Positions 36,152 through 47,113 of a DNA stretch of 64,000 bases are shown piece by piece; the first letter of the stretch is position 1, and each line of letters begins with the position of its first letter. The notes beneath the pieces were generated by a model. It saw nothing but the letters and a program-made list of their open reading frames with translations. It did no database searches and was not told the DNA's origin. The stretch spans positions 20,553,501-20,617,500 of the forward strand of contig OU964932.1 in NCBI GenBank assembly GCA_918807975.1. The letters are read 5' to 3'. A program made the translations under genes and the position numbers. Source of the DNA: Aplidium turbinatum (taxonomy: Eukaryota > Chordata > Ascidiacea > Aplousobranchia > Polyclinidae).

Positions 36152-36640
36152 TTACCACCTACCGGAGCTTCTACACAAAGCGGAGTCTCTGAGGTTTCGA
36201 GTTAAAAAGTTGATTATGTCATCATAATTCGAAATGTCAATGAGTTGCCTTTCAAAAGACAGAAGTGTGCAGTTGTTGAGGCGTCCAGTCAGCATGGATG
36301 ATCCCAAGTGCGTTTGGATCCTGTTTGTTGCAGAGAAAAGTCTCTCAACGCTGCAGGACGTGGAAAGCAGTGTCATGATGGTCCTTAAAACACTGTTCAT
36401 GTTCGGGAAAATCTCAGCTGGGCAGCTGTCCAGTAAGGCCTACTTCCATTAATGTAGGAAAGTTTTCCGGATCCATTTTCCGTCTGATGTGTTGAATGAA
36501 TACATTATGTTCAGCATCTGCGATCTCAATGCCATACAGCAGTGTACACAGACCATTTAGAATGTTTTTTCGCCAAAAGTGGCAGATCCAGGTGCGAAAG
36601 AGGGCCGCTGCTCTCAGTAATCCATACGTGCTGTAGCGAT
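36152..36640 (-). pseudogene. C-terminal transposase remains of the host hAT
   Basis: Minus-strand frames read DAEHNVFIQHIRRKMDPENF, then LSTSCSVERLFSATNRIQTH with LTGRLNNCTLL. The last is the hAT dimerisation motif (usually T-S-x-S-E-R-x-F-S). The reading frame is cut at its upstream side by the 36650-38079 insertion. A further piece with FSESSGQTKIEAEQLLQQMQ lies on the same strand near 41500-41575. Confidence 0.75.
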
Positions 36641-36649
36641 CCATTAGGC

Positions 36650-38079
36650 CAGGGGTGTGCAACCTTTTTTACAGGAGGGCCAGATATAAACAACTGGGTG
36701 AAACCGCGGGCCGCATGTTTATTTGACATATGATTTCTAGTAGTTGCAGGCACAAAAAAGTAGTTTTTTGTTATTCATATGGTATTATTAGGGGATCTCC
36801 TTGCAGAAATAATAAGTTAAGACGTATAAATTTCTGAAGAAAACTGCTATTTAAATCTATTGTCACACAGTCTTTAAACGAGTTCAGTGAGAAGTTTGCA
36901 GCTGGCTTCTTTTCCCCACGGATTTTTCCAAATTTACTTCAATGGAAGTGCTAGCAATAAAGCGAATTATTCGAAGTCCATTTTCCAAGTGTTCGTCTGT
37001 CAGAACCGATCGATAGGGAGATTTTATGACGCCCATTTTAGAAAAAATTGTTCGCACAAATACGTTGAGCTAAAAAGAGCCATTTTTGAAGCCATGAACT
37101 TTTTCAAATGTGGAAAGTCATCTTGGTTGAGATGTTTTCGGTAAAAATCGCCAAGATTCATTTTTAAATACTTTGCTTTCAAATCCGTTTTCTCTTGAAG
37201 ATCAATCAGTTCAAGTTGGATATCACCTGGTGCTTTGTCAATGTCTGTGTTGAATGCCGAAGAGAATATACCAAACAAATGTTCATGAGATTTAAAGTCC
37301 TTGAAACGAGCCAAAAATTCATAGGCCTACAACAATTTTTCAAGTTGGTCTGCAAATTCAGTTTTCTTCTCAGGATGCATTCCATGGTCTCTCAAAGTTG
37401 GAAAGTGGAAAAGATTTCCTGTCTGTATGTGGCTTTCCAAAGTCGTAATTTGTTCATAAAGCCTTTTATGTGATCATACATCTCATTCGCATACTGTTTT
37501 TTTGCTGCAGTCTTTCATTGAGTTCATTCAATTGTTTTGTTTTGCCCTTTTCAATTGCCACTTTTTCAATTTTTTTTTCTTCCAATGCCTCTACTTTTTT
37601 ACTTCTAATTTTAACAAATTTTCTATTTTGACTGGTTCAACAAATTTGGCAAAGAATGGGCCGCTAGGCTGAAGTTGTTCTGATCCAACTGCTTGTAGGC
37701 CTATAGGCTAGGCCTACATTAGGCAACTGCTAAATTTGACGCAAGCCGGCTCTACAAAAGGTCTAAAGCAAGAGATCAAATAAAAAGGCGACAAAGCCAG
37801 AGACAATAGCAGGGCTCCACCTCTGATCTTCTGACGTTCCAAATAATTAAATACAACGGATTAGCGGTGGCCGGTGGGAAATTTCTAAAATGGTTAACAG
37901 AAGGCGCGAAATTACAATAATCCACTCCACAATGAATTGTTCAGATGTACCAGACTAAATTAAATTATAAACACGTTTCGCGGGCCGCACACAATTCAAA
38001 ATTGGTACATCTTCGCGGGCCGCACAATTTTTCTTCGCGGGCCACATTTGGCCCGCGGGCCGCACGTTGCACACCCCTG
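36650..38079 (-). mobile_element. hAT element of Charlie/GTF2IRD2-like type, 1430 bp
   Basis: Perfect target duplication CATTAGGC (36642-36649 and 38080-38087). Left end CAGGGGTGTGCAACCTTTT; right end reversed CAGGGGTGTGCAACGTGCGG. The right side repeats CGCGGGCCGCA several times. Inserted within the host hAT's transposase. Confidence 0.93.
36870..37545 (-). pseudogene. Transposase remains, Charlie/GTF2IRD2-like hAT
   Basis: Minus strand, in order: LNELNERLQQKKQYANEMYD (about 37530), NKLRLWKATY, then ARFKDFKSHEHLF, APGDIQLELIDLQEKTDLKA, FYRKHLNQDDFPHLKKFMAS, STYLCEQFF, and after a one-base frame change in a T run, SVLTDEHLENGLRIIR. This is the order seen in the C-terminal half of hAT transposases related to GTF2IRD2 and EPM2AIP1. 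The N-terminal half is absent. An in-frame stop falls exactly in a TAGGCCTA motif at 37321-37328. Confidence 0.8.
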
Positions 38080-38126
38080 CATTAGGCTATTGCGTCAGAT
38101 CAGTTTCCCTTTCTTTAACTATAGTG

Positions 38127-38318
38127 CAGTGGCGTAGCTAGGGGGGGCGGGTAAGGACCGGGCGGCACGTCTGGGGGCGGAACTTTCAGACTACGATTTT
38201 TGATTATGATCTGATAAAAAAACGCATTTCATTTTCACATGCTTTTTCTTGAAGGGGCGGAAAAATCTGAATCCGCCCCAGGCGGCACATTCCGGCACAT
38301 TCCCTAGCTACGCCACTG
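38127..38318. mobile_element. hAT MITE, 192 bp
   Basis: Perfect 8-bp duplication CTATAGTG (38119-38126, 38319-38326). Inverted ends CAGTGGCGTAGCTAGGG, perfect over 17 bp. No coding capacity. Confidence 0.95.
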
Positions 38319-38669
38319 CTATAGTGAACTAGTTTAACCTAATATTGTAGCGATCCATTATTTCAACGTATAAGTTTTCCTGCCTTTTACTAAAGTTTCT
38401 GTAATTTTCCATGTAAACTGCTCCCGAAGTAAATAGAAAAAAGAGAACAGAAAATAAAAGGGTTTGTTCGCCCTTTGACGAGAGCTCACACGAAACCAGC
38501 TCACATCAAACCAGCTCAATTTTGGAAAAGAGCTCAGTTAGACCAGTTCAGCTCTCAGAAAACATTAAATTGATTGTTTAGTTAAAAGTGTAATGATTTG
38601 TAATAATGTTTCCCTGTTCCGTAATTACAATAATATTTCCCTGTTCTGTAATTTCACTATTCTGTAATG

Positions 38670-39690
38670 CAGTAGCGTATTTAGGGGGGAGGATAAAGGG
38701 CGATGGCCTCCCCCTAATGATCAGGTAAAAAAAAATACAAATTTTGCAAAAAAAGTTTTAGCGCAAGGCATAATTGCTTGGATGACTCGTCCTAGCGCGG
38801 GAAGGGGGCGGGGGTATAGCTTACTTTTTGCAATGTAATTTGTCAACAGTTTTTCTTCCTTGACAATTGCATGGCACAAATTCATGAAAGATTTAATGAA
38901 CACTGCTCGCTAGCTTTTAAAGTCAGCACATTTCTGCCTTCATTGATTCATGAAGATGAAGACTGCCCGATCGAGGAGATTTTCGACTGCTACCATGAAA
39001 TGCTGGATGTTGAACCAAGCAATTGCTTTGCAGCTACTGTTGAATTGCGAAGATGGAGAAAGCGAATTGGCTTGCAGTTTCTGTGGATAAACGATCTGCG
39101 ACTCTTGTGGATGCGTGTCAAGCTGATGAACAACTCGGCACTTATCCGATTATCCATGAATTACTTCGAATCTTTGCTTCGCTTCCAGTTACAACTGCCT
39201 CCAATGAGTGATGTTTTAGTTCACTAAAGCAGCCTACCGGAAAAATTATTATCGCACGACCATGACCGAGCCACGTTTGGATGGTCTAGCTCAGATGTAT
39301 TTAAATAAGAATAATATAGGCCTACTCGAGTATGATGCAGTCATTGATATGTTTACCAAGCGTAGCCATCGCATTAAACAGTAAATTGTCATTGCAAATC
39401 GCCGAAAATGTTCAAAAGGTATTCGAGGTCGGAAGGACTAACTTATTGTTTATGTTCTGAAGTGTTTGATATCTTTCGTTGGTTCATTGATTGCAACAGT
39501 AATTTAATTCTGCCGATTCGCTCTTGATTTTGGACCCCCTCCCCTTATGTGACGGTTTCAGCTAACCCTTTCCCCCCCTTTCTGACGCATCATATGACAT
39601 TTTGGTATACAGCCGCCGAGTTAACCGCTACGCGGCTGACTGACACTATGTCTTGGCCTCCCCCTAACAAATTTTCTAAATACGCCACTG
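38670..39690 (+). mobile_element. hAT element, 1021 bp, with transposase C-terminus
   Basis: Perfect 8-bp duplication CTGTAATG (38662-38669, 39691-39698). Ends CAGTAGCGTATTTAGGGGG and, reversed, CAGTGGCGTATTTAGAAAAT. Plus-strand transposase remains run from about 38860 to 39390. Confidence 0.93.
38860..39390 (+). pseudogene. hAT transposase remains (ZMYM1-like lineage)
   Basis: HERFNEHCSLAFKVSTFLPS, then EEIFDCYHEMLDV, then in a second frame ANWLAVSVDKRSATLVDACQ, YPIIHELLRIFASLPVTTAS and TMTEPRLDGLAQMYLNK. This is the C-terminal dimerisation region of TTF/ZMYM1-type hAT transposases. One frame change falls near 39055 and a stop interrupts the S-x-E-x-x-F-S motif. Confidence 0.75.
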
Positions 39691-41722
39691 CTGTAATGTA
39701 TGAATTCAAATTGTGTTAGAGACCTACAATATTATATGAACACCTTCTGATAACTTAAAATTATAATTCGAATAACAATTGTGTGGAAATTAGTTCATGG
39801 AGTCAGATAGCTAAATTAGATAAATAGAACTTTCATCAGGTAGTCAGACAGCCTTCATCTTAATTCAACTTATAAACAAACCATTCTCATACTTAAATAA
39901 CCTAAATAAAATATTACCACATTGGTTACCCCGCACGTAAGTAGGTTTTTAAAAATAAAATTAAGTTTAACAAGATAACCAAAATTATGGAGACTCTGGT
40001 AAGTACATTATGCTACAAAACTTTTATTTCTACGTCAATAAAAAAAAACACGAGCTCACAATTATTTTGTAAAAACATGTCACCTTTTATGATTTCACGC
40101 GTCGGTTTTCTAACAATTTTTCTGTAGCGTATTGTAGCCTACTTTTTAAAGCACCCACCCGGCAATTTATTGCTTGTTAAACGTAACTGATTTTTGTTGT
40201 TGTTCGCTCAATGGAAGTAATGAAGCGAATTGTTCAACGGCAGACTACTCATTTCAGCAGCCGATGTGGAAAATTACAGAAACTTTAGTAAATTACAGAA
40301 ATTACAGAAACTTTAGTAAAAGGCAGGAAAACTTATATGTTGAAATAATGGATCGCTACAATATTATGTCCTAAAGATTCTGTAATTTTCCATGCAACCT
40401 GCTCCCGAAGTAAATAGGAAAAAGGGAACAGACAATAAAATGCTTGGTTCGCATTTGGCGACAGTCAGACCAGTTCAGCTCCGCTTATAAAGCATCAAAT
40501 TGATTGTGTACTTTTATGTAACAATTTCCTGATTATGTTTCACTATCCTGTAATGTACAAATTAAATTTTGTTATAGCCTAGACCAACAATATTATATTT
40601 TTCTTTTTTCTTTTGTTGGAAGATGCGAAGTATCGTCTAACTCTATTGTTGCCTCCCTGATGAGGTCTGATTGCCATCGTTTATCAAATTACCGTCTTCA
40701 TTATAATAATTTTATGTATGCTATTATCTAGTTTTGATGGCTGCCATGTCATCTGATTGTTTTTATCGTTCTCAATACTTTCAGTTCTTCTAACTTGTAA
40801 CGCTACCGTACCATTGTCTGTAAACTTGTAACAGCAGATAGGCCTAGCCTATTTATTGAGATTTTGTGCATTTGCAGTTTGTGTATTATTTTGTTGTTTT
40901 GTTTTGGATATGGACAGCTTTGTCTGATGCAAATAAATTATTATTATATGAACATCACCTTCTGATAACTAAAGATTATAAGTCGAGTAATAATTGTGTG
41001 GAAATGGTTAATAGTGTCAGATGGTCAAATTAGTTAGAATATCCGTTAGACAGACAGAATATCATTAGACAGCTAATTAACATTTTAAACCACGGCTAAT
41101 CCTCATCCTTATATACACTTGTATAATAAAAATAACCACAGTGTCGTCCATAAAGCGGCAGTTTAACTTCGTTATCTTCCTATCAAGAATACAGTTCCAC
41201 AGCGCCTTTAAATCCTCATTGCTCTTGGCAGCCGATGTTTTTCCCAGCAACCACGTCCCAGTTAGTTATCTCAGGTTTTACCATCAGTTCTTCTGTCAGT
41301 TTGAGCACGCCACCAAAGTCACCCTTAGAATCCTCGCGGAAAGTTGCATAGGCTTATGTAGCTGTCATTGTTTCAATCAGTGATATACAGTCTGTCACAC
41401 AAAGTGTTGAGCTCCGCAGGACCTTGGTGGCAAAATCGCTGTTTTCAGTTTGCAAAAGACACAAGTATGAAAACGAACTTTTTCGTTTGCATCTGCTGCA
41501 GGAGCTGCTCTGCTTCTATTTTCGTTTGTCCACTGCTTTCGGAAAAGCCAGCCAAAGCCTCCAGTAATACATGAAGCAACTGCAATATCTTATTTTATAC
41601 ACTTGGTTGTTCTTGTGTTAAACATTAATATGTTTTTTTTTCATGAATCTGATTTTGGGTGGGCCCACTGTCAATCTGGGTGGGCCTGTACCAATCAGGC
41701 CCACCCGGTAGATCCGCCCCTG

Positions 41723-42287
41723 GCCTAGAGCAGTGGTTCTTAACCTCAATCAATCAATAAATCAATCAATGGTTTATTTGCCAGTAACAGGAACTTAGTA
41801 CATGTTTAACTAGACCTGTTATCAGACGTGGTCAAATGGCCACGCCCTTCACTAGTTTTGAAATTTTATTATAGAAGGAATTTTCCTAAAACGCTGATAT
41901 TTCTTGACTTTAACTTTTTATCATTTGAGCATCGTTTGAACCTAATTTGGTTATTTTTAGAACACTAAGTGGTTCACAATAACCATTTTGTCACAGGTTG
42001 TTCAGAAATTTTGTCTAAGTTCCTAGATGTTGGCAATCGGCATCGAAATGACTCATCGCTTCTACTATTGTATACACAGTGGCCGCAGTCAACCGCGAGT
42101 CAAGTCATCAACCACACAATAAAACTAAGAACGAAACACAATGGGACTCATAGTACAATTTATCGTTTTACCTCAATTCAGGCAGTTTTTGTTGCGTCAT
42201 TATTAATTAATTGTTCAGAAAAATTAATTAATTTTTACTTCTCAAATACTTGACCCGTTGTGCTGTGTAATTTTCAGTTATCATTTT
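41723..42287. other. Intergenic stretch with (CAAT)n run
   Basis: A short run of CAAT/AAAT units at about 41737-41762. No gene recognised in the rest. Confidence 0.4.
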
Positions 42288-42452
42288 GTGTGAGCGAGGC
42301 AGTTTCTTAAATGTTTAGATTTGACTATATTTTTGCTGTGATACTACATGATTCTTTAGCATTTTTTTTAATATGTATTTTGACTAGCCGAAAGCGTTCG
42401 CTTTTTGTTTTTACAATGTTAAATGTAGTGTTGTTGCTGAGTTATGTCTGTT
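42288..42452 (-). repeat. Dispersed repeat with CGTTTTCGGCT-type motif, copy 2
   Basis: On the minus strand CAGCAACAACACTACATTTA followed by GCTTTCGGCTAGTC and, further on, TAAACATTTAAGAAACTGCC aligns with 6462-6650 in the same order. Possible Penelope-like fragment, low certainty. Confidence 0.4.
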
Positions 42453-42559
42453 TATGTTGTTGTAGTAGTTGGTAATAAGTGCAGAGATTATTGTTGACTG
42501 AGAGTTGAAGTAGGCCTAATTGAATACAATTAGATGAGAGTTGGTGCTGATATAAATTG

Positions 42560-42829
42560 TGATCGAAATAATAATAATAATTATGCTTTTATTTGCGCCC
42601 ATTGCGATAACATACAGTACACTGCGATCACAGATGCGATACAACAGACGACAAGAAGCAGCGAAGTGACATATAGTCTTCGAGTCAGCTGCTTTCCTTA
42701 TTTTGACTTGCCATTAAGTGTCTTTCGCCGAGACACAGCCGCGTGCTCTGGAGCGGTGTTGAACCCACGTCCTTTCGAACGTCGCGCAGACGTTCTCATC
42801 ACTCGGCTATGCAGCCGACTTTAGAGTTG
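42560..42829 (-). repeat. tRNA-derived SINE, family B, copy 1, with (ATT)n tail
   Basis: Minus-strand head GCTGCATAGCCGAGTGATGA (A box) and CGTGGGTTCAACACCGCTCC (B box) with an extra arm between, as in Ser/Leu-type tRNAs. The body GTCTCGGCGAAAGACACTTA is shared with 49640-49775. The tail is an (ATT)n run at about 42568-42583. Confidence 0.75.
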
Positions 42830-43911
42830 CATGAGAAGCTGGGAGTGAACTTCGTTAAAATCCTTCAAGAATTTTCGTTTATCATCTTATTAGTAGAATT
42901 ATTCGACCATTTAATTGACTGCTTTTCGGTAATATCCCATTAAACTACGTCATTGAACCCTTCCAAGTCTCTTTCCTGGTAAGAGATAGAAAGAAATCGT
43001 GACATTACTTGATTTAAGGCAGATTGTTTTGATGTCAAGGGTGAAAATATGAAAATTAGTTCTTCGTTTCGGTCACAGAAGCAATGTTAAATGAAACTTG
43101 ATCTTCACGAAATTTGAATAAGTTTCAGTTTTGGTGAATTGTAGCCCAGCTTTTTGTTGAGTGACTGTGTGCAGGAAACAGAAGATTTCTGTTAGTCCTG
43201 CCATACCAGCATACAGCCAACGTTACAGTATTAAATTCATTGTTAACCATGTCATCATTGATCCTATGATGATGTGATCATCGATCCTATCATGGTATCA
43301 TGTTTAATCTCAAGATGGTGACATGTTAATCCTGACCTTGATGCCAGTGTTCCAACTATAAAGTGTCACTGTGATTTCTCATTGCGGATGAGTTTGATGT
43401 ATTGATAGAACAGGATCGCGTCTTTGGTGGACACGTGATCAGTAGCCTACGTTTAGGCCACTGTATGAAGATAGCCATCACGATTAGCCTCCATGCTTTT
43501 CAAATTAATCGTAATGTTTAACAACCAGGCAAAAACCTTGAAACAAGAACAATGACTAGTTTAATGCAACTTTTCGGGTAAAACGATGTGATGGAAATTT
43601 GTTTTGTTTCAAGTTATTTTCTTGGGTGTCGCAATGAAAATGTTTTATTTATCTTAAGTCTCAAGTTACGGAAACACGTTTTCTTGGCCTTTCGTGTTGC
43701 TTTTGCACATTTTCATGAAATACTTGTGGCCACAGCAAAGCGTCAGATTGAATTATTGCATGTATTGTGAGACGTCATTTGTACGTGCTGTTTTGTAGCA
43801 GCATAAATGTGTTTTGAGCGTCATCAGTCTTTGTAGGTACTGTGCTGGCGAATAGTAAACAAATCAAAATAATTCGCCAAGTTTTATGTTGAATATTTGT
43901 TTGGTTGAAAA
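42830..43911. other. Intergenic stretch, nothing recognised
   Basis: Short imperfect repeats of CATCATTGATCCTATGATG type near 43250-43300 only. No gene recognised. Confidence 0.35.
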
Positions 43912-44140
43912 TCTTCATCCTCTGACTGACAAAGCCTTGATAATTCCTGGTAGTTTTGCATACTGGTGGAGGCTTTTGACGCAGGGCCGGTTACCGAGAT
44001 TGACAGAGTGAAGTTTCTGATTGTTGAAGTGCTGTTGCCGGGGATCTATTCCATCCCTAGGTGCCGCTGAATAGAGAGCAATCCTTGAACTGCGTCGCTT
44101 AAGCGCACACTCCGAGAATCGAAACAACGCTGCTTGATGC
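43912..44140 (-). repeat. tRNA-derived SINE, family D, copy 2
   Basis: Shares AGGCTTTTGACGCAGGGCCG, TTACCGAGATTG and TTGCCGGGGA with 29990-30249. On the minus strand the B box reads GTTTCGATTCTCGG; the A-box end is lost or degraded. It ends about 250 bases before the Ly6-like gene. Confidence 0.65.
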
Positions 44141-44388
44141 TGTGACTTTTGTGATTATTTTTATGTTGGAATGCAGTTTGATCATTTGCCACTTAAGCTA
44201 ATAGAAACTAACTTTTCAAGTCACCCTCTGTTTTGTGTCAAGTGATATAGGAAGACACATATTTGGTATTTGTCGTAAGTTTGTATTGAAAGTAACCAGA
44301 AAATAAATTTTGTTGCAGTGTAAAGATATAGTAGAGTGCTGTTGCATCTTTATACGATTGTTATTAAAAAAACATTTGTTATTTTACT

Positions 44389-45953
44389 ATGGCGTGTGTT
44401 ACACTGCTTTTATTGGTCATTGGTGCTTGTTTTGCCCAACAAGTTAATGCTCTTGATTGCATATTCGGGGCTGAATACTTAGCAAACGGAGCTGACGGAA
44501 AAGTTTACAAAGGGGAGCTTGAAGTGGTTACGTGCCCCCCTGATTGGTTCAGAGCTACTTGCCAGCGTTATGAGATGAACGTCACCTACGTTGGAGGAGA
44601 TAAGGGTGAGTTTGGTCAGGTAAAAAATTTGGCCACCACCATATCATTATCTATTTTAATTCCGAATTGCTATTGCTGCTCATTTCTGACTTCATACTAC
44701 TCTAGGCCTAAGTCGTAAAGTTATAAAAAATCAAGTAAAAAATTATCAAAAACACGAGAATAATGTAATTGGACGTTATTTGAAACAAACAGTTTCAAAA
44801 CAGTTTTGTCAAGTTCTGTGTTTATTTAGAAATATGGCAACACTTTTTATTCCACACAAGGCTAAAGGTTGTTACCCTGCCAGCAAATAGTTTGTTTGGA
44901 AACGATAAATCAACTTAAAAAAGATTGATTTTGGTAGATAGGCATCCCTACTTTAAATAAAATGAAATGTTGAGAATATTTAGTTCTTGTGATAACATAA
45001 CTGCTTTATTTTTACTTTTTGGTTGGGCTACTTTTGTGCATTAGTTTACCGAATGACGTCATTGGCATGATGAATTAACGTTTCAATGCATTGTTCTGTA
45101 TTTTTGCATGCCATCATTGAGAAATATTGAGAATAAATCATTAGAACAGTGCACGACTAAACGTGACTTGACTGTTTTCCATTTTAATAACGCCGCATGA
45201 TTAAACTAAATTCAACCTGAACACAGTTGAAATTATTATTCCAGGGCCTTTGGTGTTCGGTCAGTGCGTTCCCAACGGGAATTGCCCATACAACACTTGC
45301 TCCTTATCAGGTCCAAAATTAATGGGAATTTTAAACATCATCTCATCCATAGAGTAAGTGAACAGAAAGAGTATAAAAAGCATACAAAAAACAAACTAGG
45401 TTTGTTTTTAATCGCAGCAGTCCAAAAGGTAACCATGTTGTCAAATTGTTCAAATTGTCGTCTAACGCGGTAGATAGGAATCTTGTATAGCCTTGTTACA
45501 AATCTGTTTGAAACTACTAAAAGATCCATATCAGCATAAACCTCTCCAACTAAACCTAGATTCGTATTTTGTAAAATAACTTTCTCATATATCAATTGTA
45601 TTTTTTAAATTTTACTGCATTATCTTATTTTCAACATACAGTATCATACAGTATCATAATGTCCATTGTCCACTCCACCGCAAGAGTATTTTGAAGATAT
45701 TCTATTTCATCATAAAAGGAAGACATTGATGCTAGCAAGGTTTATAGAGTAGGCCTAAAACATTGTTAAGTATATTCTTCATTTTTGTTACAGTGACTGC
45801 ATTACCGGCTGTTGTGAGACAGACAGATGCAACCAACAAACTGTTGAAGAAATCAAAGCATCTGGCAGCAGTGCTAGAAGCTCTTATGCCAGTACAATGA
45901 TGATATTAACACTGGCTTTCATTACAATCAAAACACTTTCATCAGTCTATTGA
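44389..45953 (+). CDS. Ly6/uPAR-like GPI-anchored three-finger protein
   Basis: Three coding exons: 44389-44605, 45245-45353, 45794-45953 (phases 1 and 2), giving 161 residues. The start MACVTLLLLVIGACFA is a typical signal peptide, with cleavage likely near residue 20-22 before LDC. Cysteines follow the Ly6/three-finger pattern: LDC, TC and ATC in exon 1, QC/NC/TC in exon 2, and the hallmark DCITGCCETDRCN at the start of exon 3. The C-terminus is a hydrophobic tail (MMILTLAFITIKTL) after a Ser/Gly/Ala-rich segment, which suggests a GPI anchor. One N-glycosylation site is NVT in exon 1. Donors are GTGAGT and GTAAGT, acceptors CCAG and ACAG. Such proteins sit on the outer cell surface as receptors or modulators. 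No specific ligand can be inferred. The gene at 55107-57943 has the same plan. Confidence 0.88.
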
Positions 45954-46934
45954 CACTAATAGCATTGAATATATTTCATTCAATAACAACAATTGTAAAA
46001 GAAAAAACAGGGACGTAACCATGAGGGGGCTTAGGGGAGCAATCATCCCTCAGAGGTTTATCTTGCTTCTCGAAAAAAGAGTTTTTAATGATAATACAAC
46101 GTTTTAATGCCATGATATTGCACGTTGAATGACGTTTTATAAATGTGTTCTAGCATTTAGTAGCTCTAGTCTTGAACAAATTATATTTCAAATATTGAAA
46201 AATGTTTGTTCCCCCAACGGTTGTTTTGTCCCTCTAACGTTTTCTTTCTATCTGCGTCACTGAGAAAACACAATCATCTTTCATCTGAAACAGGGACACC
46301 TAAACTATTCGTACTAGCTCAAGTATCCCTGATCTGAAATCTAAGAAAGGTGACTAAAAGATGTTTACTATTAAATTGACGTTCGATGAACAAATCACGT
46401 AGTTGAACCAGCATTTTAAATGCACAAAACCGAGCAAAAAAACGAAATTGTTGTTCATTATACCGTGAGAAATGCCGAGTTGTTGCTTGGTTCGTTTGCT
46501 TATTAGTAAATTTTGTTTTTATGAAGCTTGCTATGACTTTTGTCGAAACTGGAGTTTCTAACTTTTAGTAATTTTATATAAAGGTTTATTATTATTAGTT
46601 TAATTTAAAATGAATATTAGGATGACATAATGTTTCGATTATTCAAAAATAAACATGTATCATTTACTAATGGAGTCAATTGCATCCTCACCACAGAATC
46701 TGATGCTTAAAAATGTCAACAGTTACATACACAAACGTTCAATCACTGTTGTTCATGATAACGAACAATCAACCTTTGTTGTTTGTAAATTGTTTTTGAC
46801 AAATTTACGACTTTACTGCGTACACATCAAATCAATATGGAACATGAAGAACACGGAAGATATTGTTTGCATTGGGTTCGATTTACCCCATCATAGAAGT
46901 TGTTGGCTCCATGCATGGACTAATGGTGAGAGCC
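45954..46934. other. Intergenic stretch downstream of the Ly6-like gene
   Basis: No AATAAA was found close to the stop codon; the first sense-strand one noticed is at about 46647. No gene recognised. Confidence 0.35.
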
Positions 46935-47113
46935 CTGGTGTGAAAAATACGGGTGTTTGCTCTGCAGCCTTATTGAGTGTTTGCTCTGCAGCTAAGCAGG
47001 AATTAGATTCAGTGCCATTTTTAAAATGTCTTTGGTATGACCCGACAGGGTATCAAACCCATGCCTACTGATTAAGAGGCGAACGCACTAACCACTAAGC
47101 CACCGAGCCGGTA
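46935..47113 (-). repeat. tRNA-derived SINE, family F
   Basis: Minus-strand head CTCGGTGGCTTAGTGGTTAG (A box) and GGCATGGGTTTGATACCC (B box), then a body with CTGCAGAGCAAACACTCAAT repeated as CTGCAGAGCAAACACCCGTA. A fragment of the same body (GGGTGTTTGCTCCGCA) is at about 47397. Confidence 0.7.

Larger units (their letters stand above)
36051..41722 (-). mobile_element. Host hAT element, 5.67 kb, carrying three nested insertions
   Basis: The 8-bp target duplication GCCTAGAG flanks it exactly (36043-36050 and 41723-41730). Left end CAGTGGCGGATTCAG; right end reversed CAGGGGCGGATCTACCGGG. Inside are complete elements at 36650-38079, 38127-38318 and 38670-39690, each with its own 8-bp duplication. 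Subtracting these leaves about 3 kb of host element, including a duplicated segment (38341-38669 plus 39691-39860 against about 40340-41060). Transposase pieces are on the minus strand. Confidence 0.9.

Noticed and set aside
46655-47071. A 138-codon plus-strand frame downstream of the Ly6-like gene
   Set aside because: Its second half is SINE family F read on the opposite strand; the first half has no recognisable similarity.
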